From assembly GCF_003719295.1 (NCBI RefSeq), contig NZ_RFLW01000002.1, positions 734,763 through 798,762 on the forward strand: a stretch of DNA of 64,000 bases, in the 5' to 3' direction. The position numbers were made by a program, and so were the translations under genes. Origin of the DNA: Haliea alexandrii (GTDB taxonomy: Bacteria > Pseudomonadota > Gammaproteobacteria > Pseudomonadales > Halieaceae). The notes below the pieces were generated by a model, which saw only the letters and a list, made by a program, of their open reading frames with translations, had not been told where the DNA came from and did no database searches. Below, in pieces: positions 16,786-30,134 of the stretch (position 1 is the stretch's first letter; every line of letters begins with the position of its first letter).

Positions 16786-17834
16786 TCCTCTCTCCTTGCC
16801 CTGTGCGCCGCGCGCAAATCGCCCACCGCGAACTCGACATCACGCGCCTGCTCACTGGACATCATATCACTGAAGATCTCCGATACCGGGCGCTGCTCAT
16901 ACAGAATACCGAACAAACCATTGACCAAGGGCATGTGCACAGCGCGCCGGTCTGCTTCGGCCTTTAACAGTGCAAGGGTATTGATGCCCTCCGCAACCTG
17001 GTCCATGTCCGCCAGCACGGCCTCCAGCGACTGCCCCTTGCCCACCGCATAGCCAATCCGGTAGTTGCGCGACAGCGGCGATGAGCAGGTGACAAAAAGA
17101 TCGCCCACTCCGGCAAGACCCAGAAAGGTCAGCGGGTTGGCCCCCAGCTGCACCGCGAACTGCGACATTTCGGCCAGCGCTCGCGTCAGCAGCATGCCCA
17201 CCGTATTTTCACCAAACGACAGGGCGGCTCCCAAGCCGGCGAGAATGGCGTACACGTTCTTTAATGCACCACCCAGTTCTACGCCAAACATGTCCTGCGA
17301 GGCGTAGACGAGAAAGCGCTCGCTGTGCAGCAGGTCATGTAATGCCGTGTTCAATGCATCACTGTCGCTGGCGACAACCGAACCGGTCACGTGCCCGGCC
17401 GCGATTTCACTGGCCAGGTTGGGGCCGCTGAGTACCGCACGCGGATTGCCCGGCGCCTCAGCACGCAGAATTTCGCTCATCAGGCTGAAACCACCGGGCT
17501 CAATGCCCTTGGTCAGGCTGACCAGGCAGGTATGGGACGCAACAAGTGGCGCAACGTCCCGCACGATCTGGCGAAAGGAGGCACTCGGTACAGCGACGAA
17601 CACCGTGTCGGTGTCTGTCACCGCGTCCGCCAGCGAGGTGGTGGCGCGCAAGCGGCCGTCCAGCCGGTAACCGGGCAGATAATCGGTGTTCTCGTGGCGG
17701 GCATTGATCTGGGCAACGCGCTCCGCGTTGCGCCCCCAGAGGGCGACCCGGTGGCCGTTGACAGCAACCAGGTTGGCAATCACGGTTCCGAAACTGCCCC
17801 CGCCGAGAACAGCAACCCGGTGTGAACGAGGCAT
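16782..17834 (-). CDS. gpsA: NAD(P)-dependent glycerol-3-phosphate dehydrogenase
   Basis: GpsA reduces dihydroxyacetone phosphate to sn-glycerol-3-phosphate for phospholipid synthesis. The 350-residue protein opens with the dinucleotide motif VLGGGSFGTV (8-17) and contains SLTKGIEPG, LSGPNLASEIAAG and the catalytic Lys region GGALKNVYAILAGLG. Length is close to the family norm. The DUF4892 gene follows with a 4-base overlap. Confidence 0.97.
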   Translation of the reverse strand: MPRSHRVAVLGGGSFGTVIANLVAVNGHRVALWGRNAERVAQINARHENTDYLPGYRLDGRLRATTSLADAVTDTDTVFVAVPSASFRQIVRDVAPLVASHTCLVSLTKGIEPGGFSLMSEILRAEAPGNPRAVLSGPNLASEIAAGHVTGSVVASDSDALNTALHDLLHSERFLVYASQDMFGVELGGALKNVYAILAGLGAALSFGENTVGMLLTRALAEMSQFAVQLGANPLTFLGLAGVGDLFVTCSSPLSRNYRIGYAVGKGQSLEAVLADMDQVAEGINTLALLKAEADRRAVHMPLVNGLFGILYEQRPVSEIFSDMMSSEQARDVEFAVGDLRAAHRARRED

Positions 17835-17876
17835 GACGTACTCCCTATTCTTATGCGCACCAGCTTGGCAGCGTAG

Positions 17877-17904
17877 CGCGGGCCTGGCAAGCGCCGGGCC
17901 CGCG
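17877..17904 (-). terminator. GC-rich hairpin downstream of htpG
   Basis: A perfect 8-bp stem CGCGGGCC/GGCCCGCG with a 12-nt loop lies 9 bp beyond the htpG stop. No run of T follows on the minus strand, so it is not a classical intrinsic terminator. It may still pause polymerase or protect the 3' end. Confidence 0.3.
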
Positions 17905-17912
17905 ACGGGAGA

Positions 17913-19832
17913 TCAGCCCTTGCTCAGTTGCAGCAACAGGCTGTTGAGGCGGCTAACGAAGCTCGCGGGGTCTTCCAGCTGACCGCCCTCCGCCAGCGTC
18001 GCCTGATCCAGCACCACGTGTGCAAGATCACCGAAGCGGGCCTCGTCCTGCTCCGCGTCCAGCATTTGTAGCAGCGGGTGCGAGGGGTTGATCTCCAGAA
18101 TGGGCTTGCTGTCTGGCACCGGCTGACCGGCGGCTTCCATAATACGCTTCATCTGTGCGCCCATGTCGAAGTCGCCCACCACCAGGCAAGCCGGTGATTC
18201 CGTGAGTCGTGTCGAGGCACGCACTTCCGCTACCGCATCGCCCAGCACGCTGCCCAGCCGTTCGACCAGAGCCTCGCTGGTCTCTTTCAATTTCTCCTGT
18301 TCGGCTTTCGCTTCCTCGGAATCGTCCTCCAGGTCCAGCGCGCCGCGCGCCACATCCTGCAGTTTCTTGCCGTCAAATTCCTGCAGCTGATTCATCAGCC
18401 AATCGTCAACGCGATCGCTGAGCAGCAGCACTTCAATACCCTTCTTGCGGAACACTTCGAGGTGCGGGCTCTTGCGTGCGGTGTTGAAGTTTTCCGCCAC
18501 CACGTAGTAGATTTTCTCCTGCCCTTCCTGCATGCGCCCAACGTAATCGGCGAGCGATTGATTCTGCTCGGGCTGATCGGTGTGCGTGGTACTGAAGCGC
18601 AGCAAGCCGGCAATCTTTTCCCGGTTGTTGAAATCTTCCGCGGGGCCTTCCTTGAGTACCTGGCCAAACTCTTTCCAGAAATTGGCGTAGTCATCGCCCT
18701 CTTTTTTCGCCAACTTGGCCAGCATGTCGAGCACGCGCTTGGTCAGGGCGCTACGCATCGCGTCAACCGCACTGTCCTGCTGCAGAATCTCGCGGGACAC
18801 ATTCAGCGGCAGGTCGTTGGAGTCGACCACCCCTTTCACAAAGCGCAGGTACAGCGGCAGGAACTGCTCGGCGTCATCCATAATGAAGGTGCGCTGCACA
18901 TACAACTTGAGCCCGCGGTTCATGTCGCGGTTCCACAAGTCGAAGGGCGCACGACGCGGGATATACAGCAGGCTGGTGTATTCCTGCTTGCCCTCGACCT
19001 TGTTGTGGCTCCAGGTCAGAGGTTCGTCAAAGTCGTGGGAGACATGGCGATAGAACGCCGCATAATCCTCATCGCTGATTTCCGTACGCGCCCGTGTCCA
19101 CAGCGCGGTGGCTTCGTTGACCGGCTTGTATTCCGGCTCGGCAGCCTCCTCCGCAGATTCCTCGTCGGCCTCATTGCCAGCCGCGCTCTCCAGCATCATC
19201 ACCGGCACCGAAATATGGTCGGAGTATTTCTTGATGACGCTGCGCACGCGCCAGTCATCTGCAAACTCGCTGCAGGCGGGTTTCAGGAACAGGGTGATGG
19301 TGGTGCCTCGGCTGTCCTTGCTGCGCGCCTCGATGGTGAACTCGGCCTCACCGTGGGACTCCCACAGCACGCCGCTGTCATTCTCGGCGCCCGCCTTGCG
19401 GGTATGCACTTCCACCCGGTCGGCGACAATAAACGCGGAGTAAAAGCCCACGCCGAACTGACCGATGAGCTGCGAGTCCTTTTTCTGGTCACCGCTCAGG
19501 TTTTCGAGGAAGGCCGCCGTACCCGATTTGGCGATAGTGCCGAGGTTCTCAATCACCTCGTCCCGACTCATGCCGATACCGTTATCGCTGATGGTAATGG
19601 TGTTGGCGTCCTTATCGACATCCACACGCACTGCAAACTCGCCCTGTCCCTCCAGCAACGCGTCATCCGCAAGGGCTGCAAAGCGCAGCTTGTCGATGGC
19701 ATCCGAGGCGTTGGAGATCAATTCACGCAGGAAAATCTCCTTGTTGCTATACAGGGAATGAATCATCAGGTGCAGCAGTTGGCGCGCTTCGGTTTGAAAA
19801 CCAAGAGTTTCTTTCTTCACATCCGCAGTCAT
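17913..19832 (-). CDS. htpG: Molecular chaperone HtpG (Hsp90)
   Basis: The 639-residue cytosolic chaperone starts at ATG 19832 with GAGG 5-6 bases upstream. An upstream in-frame extension has no ribosome site. The GHKL ATPase domain shows [26 protein letters not shown] and [11 protein letters not shown]. Middle and C-terminal domains follow in normal order and length. A sigma-32 type promoter (19888-19916) precedes it, so it should be heat-shock induced. Confidence 0.98.
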   Translation of the reverse strand: MTADVKKETLGFQTEARQLLHLMIHSLYSNKEIFLRELISNASDAIDKLRFAALADDALLEGQGEFAVRVDVDKDANTITISDNGIGMSRDEVIENLGTIAKSGTAAFLENLSGDQKKDSQLIGQFGVGFYSAFIVADRVEVHTRKAGAENDSGVLWESHGEAEFTIEARSKDSRGTTITLFLKPACSEFADDWRVRSVIKKYSDHISVPVMMLESAAGNEADEESAEEAAEPEYKPVNEATALWTRARTEISDEDYAAFYRHVSHDFDEPLTWSHNKVEGKQEYTSLLYIPRRAPFDLWNRDMNRGLKLYVQRTFIMDDAEQFLPLYLRFVKGVVDSNDLPLNVSREILQQDSAVDAMRSALTKRVLDMLAKLAKKEGDDYANFWKEFGQVLKEGPAEDFNNREKIAGLLRFSTTHTDQPEQNQSLADYVGRMQEGQEKIYYVVAENFNTARKSPHLEVFRKKGIEVLLLSDRVDDWLMNQLQEFDGKKLQDVARGALDLEDDSEEAKAEQEKLKETSEALVERLGSVLGDAVAEVRASTRLTESPACLVVGDFDMGAQMKRIMEAAGQPVPDSKPILEINPSHPLLQMLDAEQDEARFGDLAHVVLDQATLAEGGQLEDPASFVSRLNSLLLQLSKG

Positions 19833-19887
19833 GGGTCCCTCGCGAGCAGTGGCAGGTAAGTGGGTGTATTGCCTTGGGCAACTGCAG

Positions 19888-19916
19888 AGGTGGGGGCTAG
19901 GCGCTGGCATTTCAAG
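19888..19916 (-). promoter_or_regulatory. Sigma-32 heat-shock promoter of htpG
   Basis: On the minus strand, CTTGAAA (19910-19916), a 14-bp spacer and CCCCACCT (19888-19895) match the E. coli sigma-32 consensus CTTGAAA-N11-16-CCCCATNT well. It lies about 55 bp before the htpG ATG. Confidence 0.75.
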
Positions 19917-19919
19917 TCA

Positions 19920-19937
19920 GGCTAATGCATATTAGCC
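19920..19937. promoter_or_regulatory. Palindromic operator-like site between htpG and the lipoprotein gene
   Basis: GGCTAAT-GCAT-ATTAGCC has perfect 7-bp arms. It ends 23 bp before the lipoprotein gene and begins 4 bp upstream of the htpG sigma-32 element. Size and symmetry suit a dimeric repressor such as a TetR-family protein. No regulator gene is adjacent. Confidence 0.45.
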
Positions 19938-19960
19938 TCATAACAATCAGGAGCGACGGT

Positions 19961-21484
19961 ATGAACCCGATCACCCACCGCTGGCCGCTTGCCCTCGGGC
20001 TGTCTTTCTCACTTCTCGTCGGTTGCAGCGATGGCAGCGATGGCGTGCCTGCGCCGCCGGAGCCACCACCGCCGGTAGAGCCGGACTACCTGCCTATTGC
20101 TCAACCCGGGGTGGCCGACCCGCCGGATGAAGGCGACCTGTTCCTGCTCTCCACCACATTTGATTTGGCTGAAGTCGGCTACCAGCAGCGCGAGTATTTC
20201 CTCTCGGGCACGGCGACAGCGTTTGGCAACCTGAACGAATTGAGCAGTGACGGCGCCTGGGAGGCCGAACCCGCGGGCACTGCCGACTACCGCACCCGGG
20301 TGGTGGTCTATCGCCCCAGTGATGCGGCGGATTTTAGCGGCACCGTACTGGTGGAATGGCTGAACGTCACGGCGGGGTTTGACACCGGTCCTTCCTATGG
20401 CTCAGGACACGTGGAAATGCTGCGCCAGGGGCATGTGTGGGTCGGTGTGTCGGCACAGCGTGTCGGCATAGAAGGCTCCGGCACGCCGGTGGCACCGCTG
20501 AATCTCAAGGCCGTCAATCCCGCGCGCTACGGCACACTGGAACACCCGGGCGACAGCTTCTCCTACGACATGTTTTCCCAGGCGGCACAGGCTCTGCGCG
20601 AACCGGCAGAAGTGGATTTGCTGGATGGCCTCGATGTGCAGCAGATGATCGCGTTGGGGGAGTCCCAGTCCGCCGGGCGACTGATGACCTACATCAATGC
20701 CATCCACCCGCTGTACAACACCTTCGACGGCTACATGGTGCACAGCCGCGGGGACGGCAGCTCTCCCCTTTCCCAGGAGCCTGAAGCCGAGATCCCGACG
20801 CCAGAGAGTGTACGCGTGCGGGAAGACCTGAACGTGCCGGTATTCAACTTCCAGACCGAGACGGATGTCCTGCTGTTGGGCGCCATCAATGACCGCCAGC
20901 CCGACAGCGACAATTTCCGGCTGTGGGAGGTCGCCGGTACCGCGCACGGTGACTACTACTCTTTCATCATTGGCCGCGAAGACACGGGCGCCGATCCGCG
21001 TTTCCTGCTGGTTGAAGAGGCCAATGGCATTCCCGGCTTCCTGAACTGCGCGCGGCCCGTGAACGCCGGCCCCATGGCCTGGGTTTTCGGTGCGGCATTG
21101 CGCGCACTGGACACTTGGGTGCGCGACGGCACCCCGCCACCCACGGAAGAATTACTGCGCGTGGACGACAGCAACAGCGCCTTCGTCAAGGATGAGCGCG
21201 GCAACGTACTTGGCGGGGTGCGCACACCCTGGGTGGATGCACCGGTCGCCGTGCTCTCGGGGGAAGGTCAAGAAGGGGACCGGCTGTGCTTCCTGTTCGG
21301 CACCACCGTGCTGTTTGATGCCGCACAAATGGCCGCTCTCTATGTGGATCAGGCGGGCTATGAAGCGGCTGTCACGGAATCACTGGACCGCGCACTGGAA
21401 GGCGGCTTCCTGCTTCCCGAGGACGCGGAGCGCATTCGTGCGGTGGCGCCGCTGCAGTGGCAATCTCAGGTGCCCGGCGACTGA
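19961..21484 (+). CDS. Predicted alpha/beta-hydrolase lipoprotein
   Basis: This 507-residue protein starts at ATG 19961 with AGGAG 7 bases upstream. It has a lipoprotein signal with lipobox LVGC (Cys22) and then a Pro-rich linker (about 29-45). The body matches the alpha/beta hydrolase domain family found in large secreted esterase-like proteins. Expected nucleophile is Ser235 in GESQS, the His is 329 in GTAHGDY, and an acid near D302. Substrate unknown; it is probably an envelope esterase. It stands alone and ends at a bidirectional terminator. Confidence 0.85.
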   Translation: MNPITHRWPLALGLSFSLLVGCSDGSDGVPAPPEPPPPVEPDYLPIAQPGVADPPDEGDLFLLSTTFDLAEVGYQQREYFLSGTATAFGNLNELSSDGAWEAEPAGTADYRTRVVVYRPSDAADFSGTVLVEWLNVTAGFDTGPSYGSGHVEMLRQGHVWVGVSAQRVGIEGSGTPVAPLNLKAVNPARYGTLEHPGDSFSYDMFSQAAQALREPAEVDLLDGLDVQQMIALGESQSAGRLMTYINAIHPLYNTFDGYMVHSRGDGSSPLSQEPEAEIPTPESVRVREDLNVPVFNFQTETDVLLLGAINDRQPDSDNFRLWEVAGTAHGDYYSFIIGREDTGADPRFLLVEEANGIPGFLNCARPVNAGPMAWVFGAALRALDTWVRDGTPPPTEELLRVDDSNSAFVKDERGNVLGGVRTPWVDAPVAVLSGEGQEGDRLCFLFGTTVLFDAAQMAALYVDQAGYEAAVTESLDRALEGGFLLPEDAERIRAVAPLQWQSQVPGD

Positions 21485-21501
21485 TCACGCAGCATACAAG
21501 C

Positions 21502-21530
21502 AAAAAAAAGCCCGCACTAAGCGGGCTTTT
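21502..21530. terminator. Bidirectional intrinsic terminator
   Basis: An A-tract, stem AAGCCCGC/GCGGGCTT (21508-21515 and 21521-21528, 5-nt loop) and T-tract serve both the plus-strand lipoprotein gene and the minus-strand sdh-suc operon ending with sucD. Confidence 0.9.
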
Positions 21531-21578
21531 CTTGCCGGGGAAGGCCGCTACCAAGCTACCGCCCCCTGCTGCAACGGC

Positions 21579-22454
21579 TTATTTCCAGCCCGTGACCTCG
21601 GCGAGGGCCTTGCCGATATCGGCCAGGCTACGCACGGTCTTCACGCCGGCATCTTCAAGCGCAGCAAACTTCTCGTCTGCTGTACCTTTACCGCCAGAGA
21701 TAATCGCGCCCGCGTGGCCCATACGCTTGCCTTTCGGCGCGGTAACGCCGGCGATGTAGGACACAACCGGCTTGGTCACGTTCGCCTTGATAAAGGCCGC
21801 TGCCTCTTCTTCGGCGGTGCCGCCAATTTCACCGATCATCACAATGGCTTCGGTCGCCGGGTCCTTCTCGAACATCGCCAGGATATCGATGAAGTTGGAA
21901 CCGGGAATAGGGTCGCCACCGATGCCAACGCAGGTGGACTGGCCAAAGCCTGAGTCCGTGGTCTGCTTGACGGCTTCATAAGTGAGCGTGCCTGAACGCG
22001 ACACAATGCCCACTTTTCCAGGCAGGTGAATATGACCCGGCATGATGCCGATCTTGCACTCGCCGGGGGTGATGACACCTGGGCAGTTGGGGCCGATCAG
22101 GCGCACGCCCAGCTCATCGCACTTCACTTTGCAATCGAGCATGTCGAGGGTAGGAATACCTTCGGTAATGCAAACGATGAGCTTCACGCCACCATTGGCC
22201 GCTTCCAGGATGGAATCCTTGCAAAAGGGCGCCGGCACGTAGATCACTGAGGCATCGGCGCCGGTGGCCGCTACGGCTTCCGCCACGGTGTTGAACACGG
22301 GCAGACCGAGGTGGGTCTGCCCACCTTTGCCAGGCGTTACGCCACCGACCATCTGAGTGCCGTAGGCAATCGCCTGCTCGGAGTGAAAGGTGCCCTGGGA
22401 GCCGGTGAAGCCCTGGCAGATCACCTTGGTGTTCTTGTCAATCAGAATACTCAT
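21579..22454 (-). CDS. sucD: Succinyl-CoA synthetase alpha subunit
   Basis: The 291-residue alpha subunit binds CoA and carries the phosphohistidine intermediate of ADP-forming succinyl-CoA synthetase. The N-terminal CoA domain shows [13 protein letters not shown]. The active-site His lies in [10 protein letters not shown] near residue 246. The start MSILIDKN at 22454 is two bases beyond the sucC stop. An upstream in-frame extension would overlap sucC and is not supported. Last gene of the sdh-suc operon. Confidence 0.98.
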   Translation of the reverse strand: MSILIDKNTKVICQGFTGSQGTFHSEQAIAYGTQMVGGVTPGKGGQTHLGLPVFNTVAEAVAATGADASVIYVPAPFCKDSILEAANGGVKLIVCITEGIPTLDMLDCKVKCDELGVRLIGPNCPGVITPGECKIGIMPGHIHLPGKVGIVSRSGTLTYEAVKQTTDSGFGQSTCVGIGGDPIPGSNFIDILAMFEKDPATEAIVMIGEIGGTAEEEAAAFIKANVTKPVVSYIAGVTAPKGKRMGHAGAIISGGKGTADEKFAALEDAGVKTVRSLADIGKALAEVTGWK

Positions 22455-22455
22455 T

Positions 22456-23625
22456 TCAGGCGGCTCCTTCAGCTGCTTTGACTGCCTGCTGGGCAGCATC
22501 GGTGAGGCTCGTAGCGGCGATGATGTTCAGGCCGCTGTCGGCGAGAACCTGGCGACCGAGCTCGGCGTTGTTGCCTTCCAGGCGCACAACAACCGGCACC
22601 TGCACGCCGATTTCCTGCACGGCCCCGATCACACCCTCTGCAATCAGGTCGCAACGCACGATACCGCCGAAGATGTTGATCAAGACGGCCTTGACCTTGT
22701 CGTCGGAGAGAATGATCTTGAACGCTTCGGAGACGCGCTCCTTGGTCGCGCCGCCGCCCACATCGAGGAAGTTCGCCGGTGCACCACCGTGCAGCTTGAC
22801 GATATCCATGGTGCCCATGGCCAGGCCAGCACCGTTGACCATGCAGCCGATGTTGCCGTCCAGAGCGACGTAGTTCAGTTCCCACTTGGCGGCGTGCGCC
22901 TCACGGGCATCTTCTTGCGAAGGATCGTGCATCTCGCGCAGCGCCGGTTGGCGGTACATCGCGTTGCCGTCCACGCCCAGCTTGGCGTCCAGACAGTGCA
23001 GGTTGCCCTGGTCCGTGATCACCAGCGGGTTGACCTCGATCAGTGCCAGGTCCTTGTCCTTGAACAGCTGTGCAAGGCCCATGAATATCTTGACGAACTG
23101 CTTGATCTGGTCGCCCTCGAGGCCCAGCTGGAACGCCAGTTCGCGGCCCTGGTAAGGCTGGGCACCGACCAGCGGGTCGATAATGGCACGCAGGATTTTT
23201 TCCGGCGTTTCTTCCGCAACTTTCTCGATTTCCACGCCACCTTCAGTAGAGGCCATGAAAACGATGCGACGGGTCGCACGATCAACCACCGCGCCGAGAT
23301 AGAGTTCCTCGGCAATATCGGTGCAGGTTTCGACGAGGATTTTGCTAACCGGTTGGCCGCCTTCGTCCGTCTGGTACGTGACCAGATTCTGGCCCAGCCA
23401 CTTGGCCGCGAAATCGCGCACTTCGTCAGTAGTTTTCACCAGCTTGACGCCGCCCGCCTTGCCGCGGCCGCCCGCGTGCACCTGAGCCTTGACGACCCAC
23501 ATGTCACCGCCGATGGTCTCCGCTGCCTTGACCGCCTCTTCCGGCGAATCGACAGCATACCCCTTGGATACGGGCAAGCCGTACTCGGCAAACAGCTGTT
23601 TGCCCTGATACTCGTGAAGGTTCAT
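22456..23625 (-). CDS. sucC: Succinyl-CoA synthetase beta subunit
   Basis: The 389-residue subunit starts [12 protein letters not shown] and has the ATP-grasp nucleotide domain ([17 protein letters not shown]) and a C-terminal CoA-ligase domain ([11 protein letters not shown]). Length equals the E. coli protein within one residue. It provides specificity for succinate and the nucleotide. A 110-bp gap separates it from lpd upstream, with no clear promoter in it. Confidence 0.98.
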   Translation of the reverse strand: MNLHEYQGKQLFAEYGLPVSKGYAVDSPEEAVKAAETIGGDMWVVKAQVHAGGRGKAGGVKLVKTTDEVRDFAAKWLGQNLVTYQTDEGGQPVSKILVETCTDIAEELYLGAVVDRATRRIVFMASTEGGVEIEKVAEETPEKILRAIIDPLVGAQPYQGRELAFQLGLEGDQIKQFVKIFMGLAQLFKDKDLALIEVNPLVITDQGNLHCLDAKLGVDGNAMYRQPALREMHDPSQEDAREAHAAKWELNYVALDGNIGCMVNGAGLAMGTMDIVKLHGGAPANFLDVGGGATKERVSEAFKIILSDDKVKAVLINIFGGIVRCDLIAEGVIGAVQEIGVQVPVVVRLEGNNAELGRQVLADSGLNIIAATSLTDAAQQAVKAAEGAA

Positions 23626-23735
23626 GCTTTGTCCTGTGTGTTGCTTAGTGTCCTGGAATGCGCCCTAACGGCCCATACCCCCCAGTGCCTCGTCTGCGCC
23701 AGAATAGGTTTTATGCGCGCGCGACCGGGCAAAGT

Positions 23736-26454
<2,719 letters not shown>

Positions 26455-26474
26455 TTCGGTTCCTTTGGAAAGTG

Positions 26475-29342
26475 CTAGTTCTGGTTCTTTTCGAGCCAGG
26501 TCGGTGCCAGGGCATCGTTGATAAACGCTTCCTGCTGCGCCAGATGCAGGGCCATATAGCCCGCCGCCGGTGCCGCAGAGGGTTCCCGACCCGCGTAGCG
26601 CAGATACACATCGGGGTTGTGGGCATACATCACACGCCGCATGTGATGCTGGCTGGAATACCAGGCCCCCTGATTTTGGGGTTCCTCCTGGCACCAGGCG
26701 GCGTCGGTGACGTTGGGGTAGTTTCCGAGCACCTGCAGCAGCTCTGCCTCGGGGAACGGATAAAGCTGCTCGAGCCGAACAAGTGCCACATTCTCAAGGC
26801 CGCGCTCGCGGCGAGCGGCAAGCAGGTCGTAGTAAACCTTGCCGCTGCAGAGAATAAGGCGGGTGACCGCGGCCTTGTCGAGGTCGTCGGAGTCATCCAA
26901 CACGTTGTGGAAGTGCCCGTTCGCGAGATCCTCCAATGAGGAAACCGCTTCCTTGTGCCGCAACAAGCTCTTTGGCGACATCACCACCAGCGGTTTACGC
27001 AGCGGCCGGATGGCCTGACGCCGCAGCATGTGGAACACCTGCGCCGGGGTGGTGGGCACACACACCTGGATATTGTGCTCTGCACAGAGCTGCAGAAAAC
27101 GCTCTAGACGCGCTGAGGAGTGCTCCGGGCCCTGCCCCTCGTAACCGTGCGGCAGGAGCATGGTGAGGCCGCAAAGACGCGACCACTTGTGCTCACCACT
27201 GGTAATGAACTGGTCGATCACAACCTGCGCGCCATTGGCGAAGTCGCCGAACTGCGCTTCCCATATCACCAGCCCGGTGGGCGACGTGGTGGCGTAGCCG
27301 TACTCGAAGGCGAGCACCGCCTCCTCCGACAGCAGGGAGTCGTAGATATCGAAAGGGGCCTGTTCATCGCTGATATGCTGCAGGGGCACGTAACGAGAAG
27401 CATCCTTTTGGTTGTGCAGCACTGCGTGACGGTGCGAGAAAGTGCCACGGCCTACATCCTGACCTGTGAGGCGCACCGGGTAACCGGCCTGAAGCAGGCT
27501 GGCGTAGGCCAGGGTTTCTGCGGCGCCCCAGTTCAGTGACATGGCGCCCGCCGCCATCTTGCGGCGGTCCTCAAGAATCTTGCTCACCTGGCGCTGCAGG
27601 GGAAAGCTGGGCGGCGGCGTGTTGGTCAGTTGCGCCAGCTGCTGCAATGCATGCATGTCCATGCGGGTGTCGCAGTGCAGCGTCCACTCATGGCCCAGAT
27701 AGGGATTCCAGTCAACAAACAGGCTGACGTTGGGCTCGGACACCAGGCCGCTGACCAGTGGCTCACCCCGATCCAGCGACTCGCGGTATTCATTGACGAG
27801 GTACTCGTCTTCCTCGGCACTGAGGACACCGTTTTCAACCAGCTTTGCCGCGTACAGGTCGCGTGTTGTCGGCTGCTTGCGGATGCGCTCGTACATGCGC
27901 GGCTGGGTCACCGAGGGTTCATCGGCCTCATTGTGACCGCGCCGGCGATAGCACACGAGATCGACCACCACGTCGCGCTTGAACGTATTGCGGAAATCCA
28001 CCGCCAGCTGGGTAACGAAGTGTACCGCCTCAGGGTCGTCCGCATTGACGTGGAAAATCGGCGCCTGCACCATTTTGGCAACGTCGGTGCAGTATTCCGT
28101 GGAGCGCGCATCCTCGCGATCACTGGTGGTAAAGCCCACCTGATTGTTGAGGACGATGTGCAGTGTGCCCCCCGTTTTGTAGGCACGCGTCTGGGACATC
28201 TGGAATGTCTCCATCACCACGCCCTGCCCGGCAAATGCCGCATCGCCGTGGAGAACCACCGGCACAACGGTATCCCCGGCCGAGTCCTCGCGGCGGTCCT
28301 GGCGCGCGCGCACGGAACCCTCTACCACCGGGGATACGATCTCCAGGTGTGAGGGGTTGAATGCCAGCGCCAAATGCACCTCGCCACCGGAGGTCATCAG
28401 GTTCGAGGAAAAGCCCTGGTGATACTTTACGTCACCAGACTTGTCGTAGACGACGCGTCCCTCGAACTCGGCAAACAGGTCCGAGGGCTTCTTGCCGAAA
28501 ATGTTGATCAGCACGTTGAGGCGGCCGCGGTGGGCCATGCCGATGACGATTTCCTTGGCACCATAGGATCCAATGCGCTGAACCATCTCCGAGAGCATGG
28601 GGATGAGCGACTCACCGCCCTCGAGGCCAAAACGTTTGGTCCCCGGGTATTTTGAGCCGAGGGACTTCTCCAGCCCCTCTGCCTTGATCAGCCGGCGCAG
28701 GATCTGCTTGCGTATATCATCGGAAAAAGCCGGTGCGGAACGCACGGACTCCATGCGCTTCATGATCCAGTGACGCTGCTCGGTATCCACGATGTGCATG
28801 AACTCGGCACCGATCGTGTTGCAATAGGTCGCCTCCAGCGAGTCGACGATCTCGCCCAGGGTGGCATCGGCCTTGCCGATGTACATGCTGCCGGTCTGGA
28901 ACACCGTGTCCAGATCCGCCGCAGACAGCTGGTGGAACGACAGATCGAGGTCCGGTACCGGATCCCGCACGTGCAGGCTGAGCGGGTCCAGACTTGCCTT
29001 CTGATGACCACGCTGGCGATAAGCGGACACGAGCTGTACCACCTTGACCTGCTTGCGCTCGTACTCGGTGGCCTGCGAATCGTGGGCCACGGTCGCTTCC
29101 GTGCGCACCCGCATCTTGCTGATCTGCGCAAACCGGTCGCGGATGGTGGAGTGCGGCACGTCCTGCATTTGCGCCACAGAGGAGCTGACGCGAGGCAATT
29201 TGTCGAAGTAATCCCGCCATTGTTCCGGAACGCCGTTGGGATCCCGGAGGTAGGATTCGTACAAATCCTCTACATAGGTGGCGTTGCCGCCGGCAATATG
29301 GGAGCTCCTTTTCAGGAGCTCCATCGGACTCTCTTGCATCAT
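26475..29342 (-). CDS. sucA: 2-oxoglutarate dehydrogenase E1
   Basis: The 955-residue thiamine-diphosphate enzyme decarboxylates 2-oxoglutarate and succinylates E2 lipoate. It shows [10 protein letters not shown] and [10 protein letters not shown], typical of the ThDP-binding region, and the E1o motifs AHRGRLNVL and CSGKVYYDL. Two adjacent ATGs (29342, 29339) follow GGAAGGG. The second has better spacing. A perfect 8-bp inverted repeat covers codons 7-14. It is fifth in the sdh-suc operon, 58 bp after sdhB. Confidence 0.98.
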   Translation of the reverse strand: MMQESPMELLKRSSHIAGGNATYVEDLYESYLRDPNGVPEQWRDYFDKLPRVSSSVAQMQDVPHSTIRDRFAQISKMRVRTEATVAHDSQATEYERKQVKVVQLVSAYRQRGHQKASLDPLSLHVRDPVPDLDLSFHQLSAADLDTVFQTGSMYIGKADATLGEIVDSLEATYCNTIGAEFMHIVDTEQRHWIMKRMESVRSAPAFSDDIRKQILRRLIKAEGLEKSLGSKYPGTKRFGLEGGESLIPMLSEMVQRIGSYGAKEIVIGMAHRGRLNVLINIFGKKPSDLFAEFEGRVVYDKSGDVKYHQGFSSNLMTSGGEVHLALAFNPSHLEIVSPVVEGSVRARQDRREDSAGDTVVPVVLHGDAAFAGQGVVMETFQMSQTRAYKTGGTLHIVLNNQVGFTTSDREDARSTEYCTDVAKMVQAPIFHVNADDPEAVHFVTQLAVDFRNTFKRDVVVDLVCYRRRGHNEADEPSVTQPRMYERIRKQPTTRDLYAAKLVENGVLSAEEDEYLVNEYRESLDRGEPLVSGLVSEPNVSLFVDWNPYLGHEWTLHCDTRMDMHALQQLAQLTNTPPPSFPLQRQVSKILEDRRKMAAGAMSLNWGAAETLAYASLLQAGYPVRLTGQDVGRGTFSHRHAVLHNQKDASRYVPLQHISDEQAPFDIYDSLLSEEAVLAFEYGYATTSPTGLVIWEAQFGDFANGAQVVIDQFITSGEHKWSRLCGLTMLLPHGYEGQGPEHSSARLERFLQLCAEHNIQVCVPTTPAQVFHMLRRQAIRPLRKPLVVMSPKSLLRHKEAVSSLEDLANGHFHNVLDDSDDLDKAAVTRLILCSGKVYYDLLAARRERGLENVALVRLEQLYPFPEAELLQVLGNYPNVTDAAWCQEEPQNQGAWYSSQHHMRRVMYAHNPDVYLRYAGREPSAAPAAGYMALHLAQQEAFINDALAPTWLEKNQN

Positions 29343-29400
29343 ACCCTTCCGGGATTGGATTAGGCCGGTGGTGTTCCGGCTGATAGCACCGCGTTCGTAA

Positions 29401-30105
29401 TCAGGTTGCCCGAGTCAACAGCATAGTACGAATGTGACCAATAGCCCGCGTCGGGTTCAAACCCTTGGGGCACACATTGACACAGTTCTGGATGCCATGA
29501 CAACGGAAAACGCTGAACGGGTCGTCCAGACGCGACAGGCGCTCATCGGTTGCCGTATCGCGGCTGTCAGCCAGGAAGCGATAGGCCTGAAGCAGGCCGG
29601 CCGGGCCGATAAAGCGGTCCGGGTTCCACCAGAACGAGGGGCAGCTGGTGGAGCAGCAAGCGCACAGGATGCACTCATAGAGACCGTCCAGCTTGGCGCG
29701 GTCCTCCGGGGACTGCAGGCGTTCAATGGCCGGCGCCGGCGTGTTGTTCTGCAGGTACGGCTGGATCTTTTCGTACTGCGCGTAGAACATGCTCATGTCG
29801 ACCACCAGATCACGAATCACTGGCAGGCCGGGCAGTGGGCGCACTACCAGCTTGTTGTTCTTCACCGTGGCGGACAGCGGCGTAATGCAGGCCAGACCGT
29901 TCTTGCCGTTGATGTTGAGCCCGTCAGAACCGCACACACCCTCGCGGCATGAGCGACGATAGGTAACCGAGCTGTCCTGCGCCTTGAGCTGTTCCAACAC
30001 GTCCAGCACCATCAGGTCCTTGCCTTCGGTGTCGAACTGGAAATCCTGCATGTAGGGCTGCTGGTCAGTTTCCGGGTTGTAACGATAAATGCTTACTTGC
30101 AGCAT
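29401..30105 (-). CDS. sdhB: Succinate dehydrogenase iron-sulfur subunit
   Basis: The 234-residue subunit carries the electron-transfer clusters of complex II. The [2Fe-2S] site is in SCREGVCGSDGLNING, the [4Fe-4S] site in CILCACCSTSCPSFWWN, and the [3Fe-4S] site near CHGIQNCVNVCPKGLNP. It is peripheral on the cytoplasmic side, passing electrons from SdhA FAD to quinone at SdhCD. Confidence 0.98.
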   Translation of the reverse strand: MLQVSIYRYNPETDQQPYMQDFQFDTEGKDLMVLDVLEQLKAQDSSVTYRRSCREGVCGSDGLNINGKNGLACITPLSATVKNNKLVVRPLPGLPVIRDLVVDMSMFYAQYEKIQPYLQNNTPAPAIERLQSPEDRAKLDGLYECILCACCSTSCPSFWWNPDRFIGPAGLLQAYRFLADSRDTATDERLSRLDDPFSVFRCHGIQNCVNVCPKGLNPTRAIGHIRTMLLTRAT

Positions 30106-30134
30106 GTTAGTGACCTCTGGGTAGCTACACAGTC

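Noticed and set aside
18462-19859. 465-codon plus-strand open frame opposite htpG
   Set aside because: It mirrors a definite htpG gene. The composition (His/Gln/Val-rich, no domain) is typical of antisense frames in high-GC DNA, and there is no ribosome site.
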